Assembly: GCA_002359085.1 (NCBI GenBank)
Contig: DEQB01000006.1
Coordinates: 1-11,102 of the forward strand
Origin: Erysipelothrix sp. UBA3377
Lineage (GTDB): Bacteria; Bacillota_I; Bacilli_A; Erysipelotrichales; Erysipelotrichaceae
DNA: 11,102 nt
Direction of reading: 5' to 3'
The first letter of the stretch is position 1. The number at the start of each line of letters is the position of its first letter. The notes under the pieces are model-generated. The model was not told the origin of the DNA. It saw nothing but the letters and a program-made list of their open reading frames with translations, and did no database searches. This document shows, one piece after another, positions 1-7,553 of this stretch. Both the position numbers and the translations under genes were made by a program.

Positions 1-1422
1 AGACTACAATTCTTAATCGATGTTGGGTTGGACTATCTGACATTGGATCGCTTTGCGGGCAGTCTGTCGGGGGGTGAAGCCCAACGTATTCGTCTGGCGA
101 CACAAATTGGATCGAAGTTAACCGGCGTATTATATGTCTTAGATGAACCCTCTATTGGATTACACCAAAGGGATAACGCGAAGTTAATTGATACTTTAAA
201 GGATATGCGTGATTTGGGGAATACTTTAATTGTGGTAGAACATGATGAAGAAACCATGAGAGCCAGTGATTGGATTGTGGATATTGGTCCTGGAGCCGGT
301 GAAAATGGTGGTGAAGTCATTGTGAGTGGACCCCTTGAAACTGTCTTGGCATGTGAAGCATCCATTACAGGACAATACTTAAGTGGTAAACGTGTCATTG
401 AAGTACCGAAAGAAAGACGTAAAGGAAACGGTAAGGTCTTGGAAGTTGTGGGCGCAAGCGAAAACAACCTCAAGAACATCAACGTTAAGTTCCCGTTGGG
501 TCAATTCATATCCGTAACGGGTGTGAGTGGTAGTGGTAAATCCAGTTTGGTAAATGAAGTGTTGAGTAAAACGGTATACCAATCCTTGGGCCGTCAACGC
601 ATTAAACCCGGAAAACATAAAACAATCAAGGGTTTAAATAATATTGATAAACTGATTACCATCGATCAAAACCCCATTGGTCGTACACCACGTAGTAATC
701 CCGCAACCTATACGGGCGTATTTGATGATATTCGTGAACTCTATGCACAATCACCCGAGGCGAAGATGAGAGGCTATGAAAAAGGTAGATTCTCATTCAA
801 CGTTAAAGGGGGTCGTTGTGAAGTATGTAAAGGAGATGGCGTGAAGCGTATCTCAATGCACTTCTTACCGGATGTGTATGTGAAATGTACGGAATGTGAG
901 GGGAAACGTTATAATGAGGAAACCCTACAAGTAAAATATAAAGAAAAAAATATCTTTGATGTCTTGGATATGAGTATTGAAGAAGCCCATGAATTCTTTA
1001 AAGCAATTCCTAAGATTGAAAAGGGATTGAATACTTTAAACGAAGTGGGACTGGGTTATATTAAATTGGGTCAAAGTGCCACAACCTTATCAGGAGGAGA
1101 AGCACAACGGGTTAAGTTGGCCAGTGAGCTTCAAAGACCTTCTACCGGAAAAACAATGTTTGTGTTGGATGAACCCACCACAGGATTACACAGTGAAGAT
1201 GTTCGGAAATTAATTGCAGTTTTAAACCAAATTGTGGATAATGGAGACACAGTTGTAGTGATTGAACACAACCTGGATGTTATTAAATCCAGTGATACAA
1301 TCATTGATTTAGGACCTGAAGGGGGAGAACGCGGTGGTAATCTCTTATGCACCGGAACCCCAGAAGAAGTGGCACAAGTTAAAGAAAGTTATACAGGATA
1401 TTATTTAAAGCACGTCTTGTAG
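1..1422 (+). CDS. uvrA: UvrABC excinuclease subunit A, C-terminal half (5' end outside window)
   Basis: ATPase that recognises damaged DNA and loads UvrB in nucleotide excision repair. The reading frame is open from base 1, so this is the C-terminal 473 residues of a protein normally about 940 long. It begins inside the first ABC ATPase, with signature LSGGEAQR (bases 64-87) and Walker B VLDEPS followed by GLHQRDN. The second ATPase has Walker A GVSGSGKS (520-543), signature LSGGEAQRVKLA (from about 1087) and Walker B FVLDEPTTGLH. Between them lies the zinc finger, C-X2-C-X19-C-X2-C, with cysteine codons at 817, 826, 886 and 895, the spacing known for UvrA. All motifs are intact. The stop codon (1420-1422) overlaps the ribosome binding site of hprK, so the two genes are probably co-transcribed. 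Identification is very secure. Confidence 0.98.
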   Translation, partial: RLQFLIDVGLDYLTLDRFAGSLSGGEAQRIRLATQIGSKLTGVLYVLDEPSIGLHQRDNAKLIDTLKDMRDLGNTLIVVEHDEETMRASDWIVDIGPGAGENGGEVIVSGPLETVLACEASITGQYLSGKRVIEVPKERRKGNGKVLEVVGASENNLKNINVKFPLGQFISVTGVSGSGKSSLVNEVLSKTVYQSLGRQRIKPGKHKTIKGLNNIDKLITIDQNPIGRTPRSNPATYTGVFDDIRELYAQSPEAKMRGYEKGRFSFNVKGGRCEVCKGDGVKRISMHFLPDVYVKCTECEGKRYNEETLQVKYKEKNIFDVLDMSIEEAHEFFKAIPKIEKGLNTLNEVGLGYIKLGQSATTLSGGEAQRVKLASELQRPSTGKTMFVLDEPTTGLHSEDVRKLIAVLNQIVDNGDTVVVIEHNLDVIKSSDTIIDLGPEGGERGGNLLCTGTPEEVAQVKESYTGYYLKHVL

Positions 1423-1426
1423 GAGG
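1421..1426 (+). promoter_or_regulatory. Ribosome binding site of hprK
   Basis: AGGAGG overlaps the last two bases of the uvrA stop codon. Two ATG codons follow in tandem, at 1429 and 1432. The first leaves a spacer of only 2 bases and the second 5, so the second is the more plausible start. Confidence 0.75.
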
Positions 1427-1431
1427 AAATG

Positions 1432-2379
1432 ATGGAAAGAAACAGATGCGATGTTAGAGAGTTGAAGGAACATTTCAAACTCAAACAGTTAACCGGGAAT
1501 GATGCTTCCCTCAATCGAGAAGTCTTAACCCCAAATATTTCCCGCCCCGGTCTTGAGTTGGCTGGATTTTGGGATCATGCGGAAGCCAAAAGAATTGTTT
1601 TAATTGGTAATAAAGAAACGGCGTATATTGAAACCCTTACGGATGCGCAATTGGAACGCAGTTTTGAATTTTTAATGGATGAAGAAACACCCACCATTAT
1701 TCTTTCAAAAGAAGTGGAACCCCACCCTTTATTAATTGAAAAAGCAAAGAAAATTAACTTCCCCGTATTCAAAAGTAGAATTAATACTTCTGAATTAACG
1801 GTTGATATTATCACATACCTTGATGAGGCTTTGGCCATTACCACATCCGTACACGGTGTTTTGATGAACGTGTTTGGGAATGGGGTCTTAATTATTGGTG
1901 AAAGTGGCATGGGTAAAAGTGAAGTTGCATTGGAACTTATCTTAAAAGGTCACTCCTTGATTGCGGATGATCGCGTCGATGTGTCACGCGTTAAAGAAAA
2001 ACTAGTGGGAACTGCCCCTGATTTGATCAAGGGTATGCTTGAAATTCGAGGTATTGGGATTATCGATGTTTCGCATATGTTTGGGGTCCGTGCCTTTTTG
2101 GAAACAGAAGACATTGACTTTGTGATTGAATTTGAAAAATGGGATGACAATGCGACCTATCTCAGAGCGGGTATTGAGGAACAACTCTATTATGAAACCT
2201 TGGGTATTCGTATCCCTCGATTGGTTTTCCCTGTAAAAGAGGGACGAAACTTAGCCGTATTGGTTGAATCGGGCGTCAGAGACTTTATGTTAAAACAAAG
2301 AGGCTATAATGCAGCGCATGAGTTTGATGCGCGTGTTATGAATCATATTAAAGAAAAGAATGAGGACAATAAAAAATGA
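1432..2379 (+). CDS. hprK: HPr(Ser) kinase/phosphorylase
   Basis: Bifunctional cytoplasmic enzyme that phosphorylates HPr of the sugar phosphotransferase system on a serine, using ATP or pyrophosphate. It also reverses this by phosphorolysis, releasing pyrophosphate, and so controls carbon catabolite repression. The 315-residue product has the family's normal length. Visible motifs are His141 in VHGVLMNVFG, the P-loop GESGMGKS (156-163), the acidic pair in ADDRVDV (Asp179-Asp180) and the HPrK signature EIRGIGIIDV (204-213). The C-terminal GRNLAVLVE and RGYNAA are also family-typical, and the less conserved N-terminal domain is present. Start 1432 is chosen over 1429 on ribosome-binding-site spacing, which changes one residue only. 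It lies 9 bases after uvrA and overlaps the next gene by 4 bases (ATGA), implying translational coupling with lgt, as in the B. subtilis hprK-lgt operon. Confidence 0.97.
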   Translation: MERNRCDVRELKEHFKLKQLTGNDASLNREVLTPNISRPGLELAGFWDHAEAKRIVLIGNKETAYIETLTDAQLERSFEFLMDEETPTIILSKEVEPHPLLIEKAKKINFPVFKSRINTSELTVDIITYLDEALAITTSVHGVLMNVFGNGVLIIGESGMGKSEVALELILKGHSLIADDRVDVSRVKEKLVGTAPDLIKGMLEIRGIGIIDVSHMFGVRAFLETEDIDFVIEFEKWDDNATYLRAGIEEQLYYETLGIRIPRLVFPVKEGRNLAVLVESGVRDFMLKQRGYNAAHEFDARVMNHIKEKNEDNKK

Positions 2380-3845
2380 TAGAATTTTTTCCAGATTTAT
2401 CGACATTTGTCAGTATATTCGGGGTAAATATTGCCTGGTATGCGATTTTAATTATGACAGGGGCATTTATCGCCTATTATTTGAGTTTGAAAAATCTTAA
2501 AAAGATGGGATTCAATGCCGAAGACTTGGATGACCTCTTTATTGGGGTATTGGTGTTTGGGGTAATAGGAGCCAGACTTTGGTATGTGCTCTTCTTTGAC
2601 TTAGCCTCAACCTTAAAGGACCCCATGAGTATTATCAGATTCCGTGATGGGGGACTTGCGATTCACGGTGGTTTATTTTTAGGAATCGCATTTGCTTATT
2701 GGTATCTTAAAAAGCGTGGCTATAACTTTATACACTGGACGGATGCGATTGTCCCAAACATTCTCATTGCACAAGCCATGGGACGCTGGGGTAACTTCTT
2801 AAACCAAGAAGCCTTTGGTGGTATTGTGGGAGAAAGTCATTTTAGATTTTTACCCAACTTTATAAAAGAGATTATGTTTATAGATGGCGCTTATCGTGCA
2901 CCCACCTTTCTTTATGAAAGTGTGTTAAATGTACTGGGTTGGATTTTAATTACTCAGTTGTTAAAACGTTCGAAAAACCTAAAACGTGGGGATCAAACCT
3001 TCGCTTACTTTATATGGTATGGTGTGGTGAGATTCATCATTGAAAGCATGCGTTCGGATGCTTTACTGTTAAATTTAGGATTCGCTCAACTTCGCATTGC
3101 GCAGGTCGTTTCCATTGTATTCGTGTTGGTGGGGTTGTATGGTTTCTATGGAAAATTGAGAAAGTTTTACCCCAGAAACAAACCGGTCTTACTGTTTGAT
3201 TTCGATGGAACGATCATGGATACCCAGGCACTGATTTTAGAGACCTACCGCCAAGTATTCGCGAAACACAAACCTGAGTATGAACTGAGTGATGCAGAAT
3301 ATTATTCATTTTTAGGACCCACACTGCATGACAGTTTTGGGAAATACTTTGAGCCATCTCAAGTTGAAGATTTGGTGCATGAATATCGCACACTGAACAG
3401 AGAGATTCATAAAGATTTTATCAAACCCATGGATCATGTCATTGAAGTATTGGATACACTTAAAGCACAAGGGTATCCAATGGCGATTGTTTCATCAAAG
3501 CTAACATCGGCGGTTGAGTTTGCACTTGAACTCACGGATATGCAAGGCTACTTTGATGCGGTTTATGGTATGGACAAATATGATAAAGTGAAACCAGATC
3601 CAGAAGGCATCATTACAATTATGAAAGACATGTATTATGATCGTTCACAGTTTATTTATTTGGGTGATACCGATACTGATATTGAAGCCGGGCGTGCTGC
3701 GGGTGCTTATACGGTAGGTTATGTATTTGATAAAAACAGAGAACAAGAATTAATTAAGGCCAATCCCAATGTGGTCATTGAAGATTGGCGTAAACTATTA
3801 GAAATATTACAGGAGGACCACGAATGGACGTACAATATGATTTAA
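2376..3845 (+). CDS. lgt: Fusion of prolipoprotein diacylglyceryl transferase (Lgt) and PpaX-like HAD pyrophosphatase
   Basis: A 489-residue two-part protein. Residues 1-262 are Lgt, the membrane enzyme that transfers diacylglycerol from phosphatidylglycerol to the lipobox cysteine of prelipoproteins. It shows about seven hydrophobic segments, IHGGL (His97), the signature GRWGNFLNQEAFG (136-148), FLYES (Tyr180) and Arg219/Arg226 in VRFIIESMR. Residues 268-489 are a HAD phosphatase: DFDGT (275-279), SS of IVSSK (373-374), Lys406 in VKPDP and GDTDTD (430-435). Its cap sequences FLGPTLHDSF and YRTLNREIH, and KLTSAVEFALELT, resemble B. subtilis PpaX as I recall it. PpaX hydrolyses pyrophosphate made by HprK and is encoded near lgt there. 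No stop, ribosome site or internal start separates the halves. A standard Lgt has a cytoplasmic C-terminus, which suits a soluble phosphatase. Domain calls are firm; the phosphatase substrate is inferred from similarity and context. Confidence 0.93.
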   Translation: MIEFFPDLSTFVSIFGVNIAWYAILIMTGAFIAYYLSLKNLKKMGFNAEDLDDLFIGVLVFGVIGARLWYVLFFDLASTLKDPMSIIRFRDGGLAIHGGLFLGIAFAYWYLKKRGYNFIHWTDAIVPNILIAQAMGRWGNFLNQEAFGGIVGESHFRFLPNFIKEIMFIDGAYRAPTFLYESVLNVLGWILITQLLKRSKNLKRGDQTFAYFIWYGVVRFIIESMRSDALLLNLGFAQLRIAQVVSIVFVLVGLYGFYGKLRKFYPRNKPVLLFDFDGTIMDTQALILETYRQVFAKHKPEYELSDAEYYSFLGPTLHDSFGKYFEPSQVEDLVHEYRTLNREIHKDFIKPMDHVIEVLDTLKAQGYPMAIVSSKLTSAVEFALELTDMQGYFDAVYGMDKYDKVKPDPEGIITIMKDMYYDRSQFIYLGDTDTDIEAGRAAGAYTVGYVFDKNREQELIKANPNVVIEDWRKLLEILQEDHEWTYNMI

Positions 3846-4765
3846 TCATCATTGGGGGTGGACCCGCAGGATTGACAGCCGCAATATATGGGAGCCGTGC
3901 TGGCTTGAAAGTTGCGATGTTGGAGCGCGAAGCACCCGGTGGTAAAATGGTAAAGACGGATGTGATTTGTAATTATCCTGGTTATGAGGAAATTACGGGT
4001 GTTGATTTATCCATGAAAATGTTCAGCCACACCACAAACTTGGGTGCAGAATATCTTTATGGTAATATTACGGGCATTGATTTTCATGATAATATCCGTG
4101 TTGTTAAAACAGCCGATGGTAAAGAATATACCACTTTGGCAGTGATTGTCGCTACCGGTAGTGTGGAAAGAACCTTGGGTTTCCCTGAAGATGATTTATT
4201 ATTGGGGAAAGGTGTTTCTTACTGTGCCGTTTGTGATGGTGCATTCTATAAGGGTGGCGAAATATTGGTCATTGGTGGGGGAAACTCTGCTTTGGAAGAA
4301 GCTTTATATCTTACGCAATTTGCGACCAAAGTGACCTTGGTCATTCGTCGTGATGTGTTTAGAGGTGATTTATTGAATCAGGAACAAGTCTTGAAACATC
4401 CTAAAATTGAAGTCATCAAAAACCATGTTCCAGATCATTATCTTGTGGATGAAAACAATCGCCTCAAAGGGGTTGCGTTCTTCAATAAAGATACAGAAGA
4501 AATTGTGGAAATTAAAGCAGATGGCTTGTTCCCTTATATTGGACAAGATCCTGCGACAGAGTTTTTACACGGCTTGGGAATTTTGAATGATGATAACTAT
4601 ATTAAAACGAATGATAAAATGGAAACCGGTGTTGCGGGTCTTTATGCGGCAGGCGATGTTGTCGCAAAAGATCTCAGACAGATCGTAACAGCGACCAGTG
4701 ATGGCGCAATTGCGGCACAAGAAGCGTTCTATTATATTCAATCAATAAAGTCTAAGGAATCTTAG
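3824..4765 (+). CDS. trxB: Thioredoxin reductase (NADPH, FAD-containing)
   Basis: Flavoprotein that passes electrons from NADPH through FAD and a redox disulfide to thioredoxin in the cytosol. The 313 residues match the family length. The FAD-binding GGGPAG is at 11-16, the redox-active CAVC at 134-137, the NADPH-binding GGGNSA at 151-156, IRRDVFR at 174-180 (the usual HRRD has Ile in place of His, but the phosphate-contacting arginines remain) and the second FAD motif AAGDV at 275-279. The start is well supported by AGGAGG at 3811-3816 with a 7-base spacer. The first 22 bases overlap the end of the lgt-ppaX gene in another frame, so translation is probably coupled. It is the last gene of the unit: a terminator hairpin contains its stop codon. 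In B. subtilis trxB also lies just before the rapZ-yvcK-whiA group. Confidence 0.97.
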   Translation: MDVQYDLIIIGGGPAGLTAAIYGSRAGLKVAMLEREAPGGKMVKTDVICNYPGYEEITGVDLSMKMFSHTTNLGAEYLYGNITGIDFHDNIRVVKTADGKEYTTLAVIVATGSVERTLGFPEDDLLLGKGVSYCAVCDGAFYKGGEILVIGGGNSALEEALYLTQFATKVTLVIRRDVFRGDLLNQEQVLKHPKIEVIKNHVPDHYLVDENNRLKGVAFFNKDTEEIVEIKADGLFPYIGQDPATEFLHGLGILNDDNYIKTNDKMETGVAGLYAAGDVVAKDLRQIVTATSDGAIAAQEAFYYIQSIKSKES

Positions 4766-4774
4766 GCTTTTTTT
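4748..4774 (+). terminator. Rho-independent terminator at the end of trxB
   Basis: AAGTCTAAG (4748-4756) pairs with CTTAGGCTT (4761-4769) around a GAAT loop, a 9-bp stem with one G-U pair, followed by a T run to 4774. The hairpin overlaps the last codons and stop (4763-4765) of trxB. Ribosomes finishing trxB would cover the stem, so termination may depend partly on translation; that last point is inference. Confidence 0.85.
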
Positions 4775-4782
4775 GTTATAAT
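4774..4782 (+). promoter_or_regulatory. Extended -10 promoter for the rapZ operon
   Basis: TGTTATAAT is a perfect extended -10 element (TGn plus TATAAT at 4777-4782). No good -35 hexamer is visible at 16-18 bases upstream, where the terminator stem lies; an extended -10 often makes a -35 unnecessary. The predicted start is near 4789, leaving a leader of about 14 bases before the rapZ ATG. Confidence 0.72.
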
Positions 4783-4790
4783 AGTAATAT

Positions 4791-4797
4791 GAGGTGG
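4791..4797 (+). promoter_or_regulatory. Ribosome binding site of rapZ
   Basis: GAGGTGG lies 5 bases before the ATG at 4803 and fixes that codon as the start. An in-frame GTG at 4794 lies inside this site and so cannot be the real start. Confidence 0.8.
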
Positions 4798-4802
4798 AAA
4801 CT

Positions 4803-5669
4803 ATGAATATTAAAAGAGTCGTACTTGTTACTGGGGTTTCAGGAGCGGGTAAAACAACAGCCATGGCAGTATTGGAAGATATGGGTTATACCTGTATTGA
4901 TCGTTATCCTGTTAAACTTTTAGATGCATTAACAACGTTGATTTTAGAGGATGGTGTTTCTAATACGTATCAAAACTTAGCACTGAGTGTTTCTGCGCAA
5001 GACTTGGGTGAATTCAAGCGTGCATTTGAGAACGCGCAATGTGATTTGACCATTCTTTATTTGGATGCGTCTTTTGAGTCTTTGTTGTTGCGTTATAAAT
5101 ACAACAGAAGACATCACCCGTTATTGGTCTCTAAATTGGCCAACTCTTTGGAGGATGCGATTAACTTAGAAATTGCACAGTTTTCACAGATTAAGGATTA
5201 TGCGACCATCATCATCGATACTTCAAATTCATCGGTTCATGATTTATCAAGAAGGGTTCAAGAGGTCTTTTCAATCAGCAGTAGACAATCGTTGAGTATC
5301 AGTTTCTTGTCCTTTGGATTTAGAAATGGGGTACCCCGCGATGCGGACTTGGTGTTTGATGTTAGGGTTCTTAAAAACCCATATTGGGATGCTTCTTTGA
5401 GACAAAAGAGCGGAAACGATAAAGCAGTCTTTGAATATGTCATGAACGATGCGGAAACAATAGCTTACCTTGATACTTTAATTCCCTATTTGGACCACGT
5501 GGTTGAAAAATATAAACATGATACAAAACATCATTTAACAGTAGCGATAGGTTGTACCGGTGGGCAACACCGTTCCGTATCCATTGCGAATTACTTACAC
5601 CGTAAATATCGAAAGAACCATGAAACGTTTCTAAATCATAGAGATGTTCAGGAGTCACACCATGACTAG
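4803..5669 (+). CDS. rapZ: RapZ/YvcJ-family nucleotide-binding protein
   Basis: Cytoplasmic P-loop protein. In E. coli RapZ is an RNase adapter that directs decay of the GlmZ small RNA and so tunes GlmS and amino-sugar supply; in B. subtilis the homologue YvcJ is a nucleotide-hydrolysing protein. The 288 residues from ATG 4803 fit the family. Walker A GVSGAGKT is at 11-18. Further conserved stretches are FGFRNGVPRDADLVFDVR (171-188), NPYW (192-195) and the C-terminal IGCTGGQHRSV (249-259), containing the Cys and His that are functionally important in E. coli. Odd: the usual DNLP after the P-loop is D-R-Y-P (33-36), and the RRRHP region reads NRRHHP. The N-terminal domain is therefore divergent while the C-terminal domain is canonical. 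It is the first gene of its operon and overlaps yvcK by 8 bases. The RNA role is not assumed here. Confidence 0.93.
   Translation: MNIKRVVLVTGVSGAGKTTAMAVLEDMGYTCIDRYPVKLLDALTTLILEDGVSNTYQNLALSVSAQDLGEFKRAFENAQCDLTILYLDASFESLLLRYKYNRRHHPLLVSKLANSLEDAINLEIAQFSQIKDYATIIIDTSNSSVHDLSRRVQEVFSISSRQSLSISFLSFGFRNGVPRDADLVFDVRVLKNPYWDASLRQKSGNDKAVFEYVMNDAETIAYLDTLIPYLDHVVEKYKHDTKHHLTVAIGCTGGQHRSVSIANYLHRKYRKNHETFLNHRDVQESHHD
5650..5654 (+). promoter_or_regulatory. Ribosome binding site of yvcK
   Basis: AGGAG sits 7 bases before the ATG at 5662 and selects it over an in-frame upstream ATG at 5644, which has no ribosome site and would add six residues before the family's usual N-terminus. Confidence 0.75.
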
Positions 5670-6603
5670 AGTTACCGTAATAGGCGGTGGAAAAGGGCAA
5701 TCCGTTATTCTTCGCGGTTTAAAAACGATTGAAGATATTGATTTAAAAGCGATTGTGAGTGTTTCAGATGATGGTGGCAGTACGGGTAGATTGCGTTCAG
5801 AATTCAGTTTGCCCGCCATGGGTGATGTTCGAAACGTAATGGTGGCCCTTTCTGCTTCAGAGCCTTTGTTGTCACACATCATGGAGTATCGATTCGATGA
5901 GTTGGATAGTAAAAGCTTGGGTGGACACAGTTTGGGTAATTTAATTTTAACGGCCATGACTCAAAAGACGGGGAACTTTATGGAGGCTATCGGCTCTGTT
6001 TCAAAGATTTTGAATGTGCAAGGTGAAATTATTCCGTCCTCTCTTCAAGAGTTAACGCTGTTGGCGAAGATGGAAGATGGTACCGTTGTACGCGGGGAAT
6101 CCAATATTCCTGTATTCAGTAATCACATTCAAGAAATATTTTATGAACACCCTGTTAAGGCCACAAGAGAAGCCGTAGCGGCGATTTTGGATACAGACGT
6201 TATCATATTTGGGGTGGGTTCACTGTATACATCCATTATCCCCAATGTCATCATACCGGCTATTAAGGAAGCTTTGTCTCAAACGAAGGCTAAAAAGGTT
6301 TATTATTGTAATGTGATGACCCAACCTGGTGAGACGGATCACTATGATGGGGAAAAACATATGGAAGCCTTATTGAAGCATGCGGGTACAGATATTGATT
6401 ATGTCATTGTGGATAATAATATATTCTCCGATGATGTTATTGAAAACTATAGTGAAGAAGGCAGTGAATTGGTGCGATTCTCCAATCAAGATCATCCCTA
6501 TACCATTATCTATGATGACTTGGTGGGTATAGAATCTGGTTTAATACGCCATGATGCCAAGAAAATAAATGAGAATTTTAAAAAGTTATTAGAGGTGATT
6601 TAA
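5662..6603 (+). CDS. yvcK: YvcK/CofD-like protein, gluconeogenesis factor
   Basis: Member of the YvcK (MgfK) family, Rossmann-type proteins related to the F420 enzyme CofD. They bind UDP-sugars and are needed in B. subtilis for growth on gluconeogenic carbon sources and for normal cell-wall synthesis. The 313 residues show the N-terminal VIGGGKGQS (6-14), VSVSDDGGSTGRLR (32-45), MGDVRN (53-58), GGHSLGNL (87-94), FGVGSLYTSI (183-192) and the nucleotide-region YYCNVMTQPGETD (214-226). The family usually reads GGGTG at the start; here Lys11 replaces Thr. The start at 5662 is set by AGGAG and gives the typical N-terminus. It overlaps rapZ by 8 bases and shares one base with whiA (TAATG), so the trio is translated as a coupled unit. 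Biochemical role beyond the family is not shown by sequence. Confidence 0.95.
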   Translation: MTRVTVIGGGKGQSVILRGLKTIEDIDLKAIVSVSDDGGSTGRLRSEFSLPAMGDVRNVMVALSASEPLLSHIMEYRFDELDSKSLGGHSLGNLILTAMTQKTGNFMEAIGSVSKILNVQGEIIPSSLQELTLLAKMEDGTVVRGESNIPVFSNHIQEIFYEHPVKATREAVAAILDTDVIIFGVGSLYTSIIPNVIIPAIKEALSQTKAKKVYYCNVMTQPGETDHYDGEKHMEALLKHAGTDIDYVIVDNNIFSDDVIENYSEEGSELVRFSNQDHPYTIIYDDLVGIESGLIRHDAKKINENFKKLLEVI

Positions 6604-7553
6604 TGTCTTTTAGTAGTGAAGTAAAACATGAAATTACACAACGTGATTTAACGCCTGCTCAAGTGCGTGCGCAGTTATCGGGATTTATGCATTTGAATGC
6701 GTCTTTGACCATATCGAATCGCAACATGCAACTTCAGGTAGAAATTTCAAATCCAACCATTGCTCGACGTATTTTCTCTCTTTTGAAGGAACGTTATGAT
6801 GTGGATATGGAACTGACCGTATTGAAGCGCCAGAATCTACAAAAAAACAATATCTATCGTTTAACGGTTAAAGAGAAGGCCTTGGCCATTTTGGAGGACT
6901 TGGGTATCTATGATTCCAAAGGGTTTCGAAAATCGCCGTATCGTGTGATTGTGGTTCAAGAGTCGTATGCACAAAGTTATCTTGCGGGTTGTTTTTTAGC
7001 AACAGGAAGTGTAAACAGTCCAACCAAACCTGATTATCATTTGGAGGTGGGTGCCAATACTGAAGAAATGGCAAAGTTTATTTTGAATTTGTTGGATCGT
7101 TTTGGATTGAATGCGAAGTACACAACGCGTAGGAAGAAGTATATCGTCTATCTCAAAGCGGCGGACCAAATTGCGGATTTCTTGAAGATCGTTGGAGCAT
7201 ACAATATGACGATGGACTTTGAGGACATTCGTATTCAAAGGGACTTTAGAAACTCCTTGACGCGTTTGAACAATACGGAGGTTGCGAATGAAATGAAAAC
7301 CATCAAAGCAGGCAATGCGCAGATGGATGCGATTTTGAAGTTGATGGAGCACAATCATTACCATCACTTGGATCAGCGTTTGATTGAAGTGGGTGATTTG
7401 AGGATGGATTATCCTGAAGCGAGTTTGAATGAATTGATTGAGGTGTATTATCAAAAGACGGGTACCAAGATTAGTAAATCTGGACTGCAACACCGGTTTA
7501 AGAGTATTATAGAATTGGCAGATAAAATAGAAGTGGGTGAAACAAATGGATAG
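6603..7553 (+). CDS. whiA: WhiA-family DNA-binding protein
   Basis: WhiA is a DNA-binding protein: a sporulation transcription factor in Streptomyces, and in B. subtilis (YvcL) a protein linked to cell division and chromosome segregation. The 316-residue product has the two-part family structure: a degenerate LAGLIDADG homing-endonuclease-like domain, with YLAGCFLATGSVNSP (126-140) as its recognisable helix, and a C-terminal helix-turn-helix region (about 220-312) including RLNNTEVANEMKT, LPEASL-like YPEASLNELIE and KISKSGLQHRFK. The acidic catalytic residues of active homing nucleases are absent from the LAGLIDADG-like helix, as is normal for WhiA. The start codon shares one base with the yvcK stop and has GAGGTG 5 bases upstream. 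In B. subtilis crh follows the homologue; here a small membrane protein follows instead. Confidence 0.96.
   Translation: MSFSSEVKHEITQRDLTPAQVRAQLSGFMHLNASLTISNRNMQLQVEISNPTIARRIFSLLKERYDVDMELTVLKRQNLQKNNIYRLTVKEKALAILEDLGIYDSKGFRKSPYRVIVVQESYAQSYLAGCFLATGSVNSPTKPDYHLEVGANTEEMAKFILNLLDRFGLNAKYTTRRKKYIVYLKAADQIADFLKIVGAYNMTMDFEDIRIQRDFRNSLTRLNNTEVANEMKTIKAGNAQMDAILKLMEHNHYHHLDQRLIEVGDLRMDYPEASLNELIEVYYQKTGTKISKSGLQHRFKSIIELADKIEVGETNG

Noticed and set aside
33..482. Minus-strand open frame of 149 codons within uvrA
   Set aside because: Antisense to conserved UvrA motifs, with a composition rich in Ser, Pro and Thr that reflects the complementary strand; no initiation signals.
4146..4334. Alternative-frame open frame within trxB
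   Set aside because: It lies wholly inside the conserved trxB frame and has no ribosome site or recognisable product.
4794..4802. In-frame GTG at 4794 as the rapZ start
   Set aside because: It lies inside the ribosome binding site; ATG 4803 has proper spacing and gives the usual N-terminus.
5644..5661. In-frame ATG at 5644 as the yvcK start
   Set aside because: No ribosome site precedes it and it would add six residues before the canonical N-terminus; ATG 5662 has AGGAG 7 bases upstream.
6978..7022. LAGLIDADG-like segment suggesting a homing endonuclease or intein
   Set aside because: This is the normal degenerate LAGLIDADG-like domain of WhiA; catalytic acidic residues are absent and the C-terminal helix-turn-helix is present.
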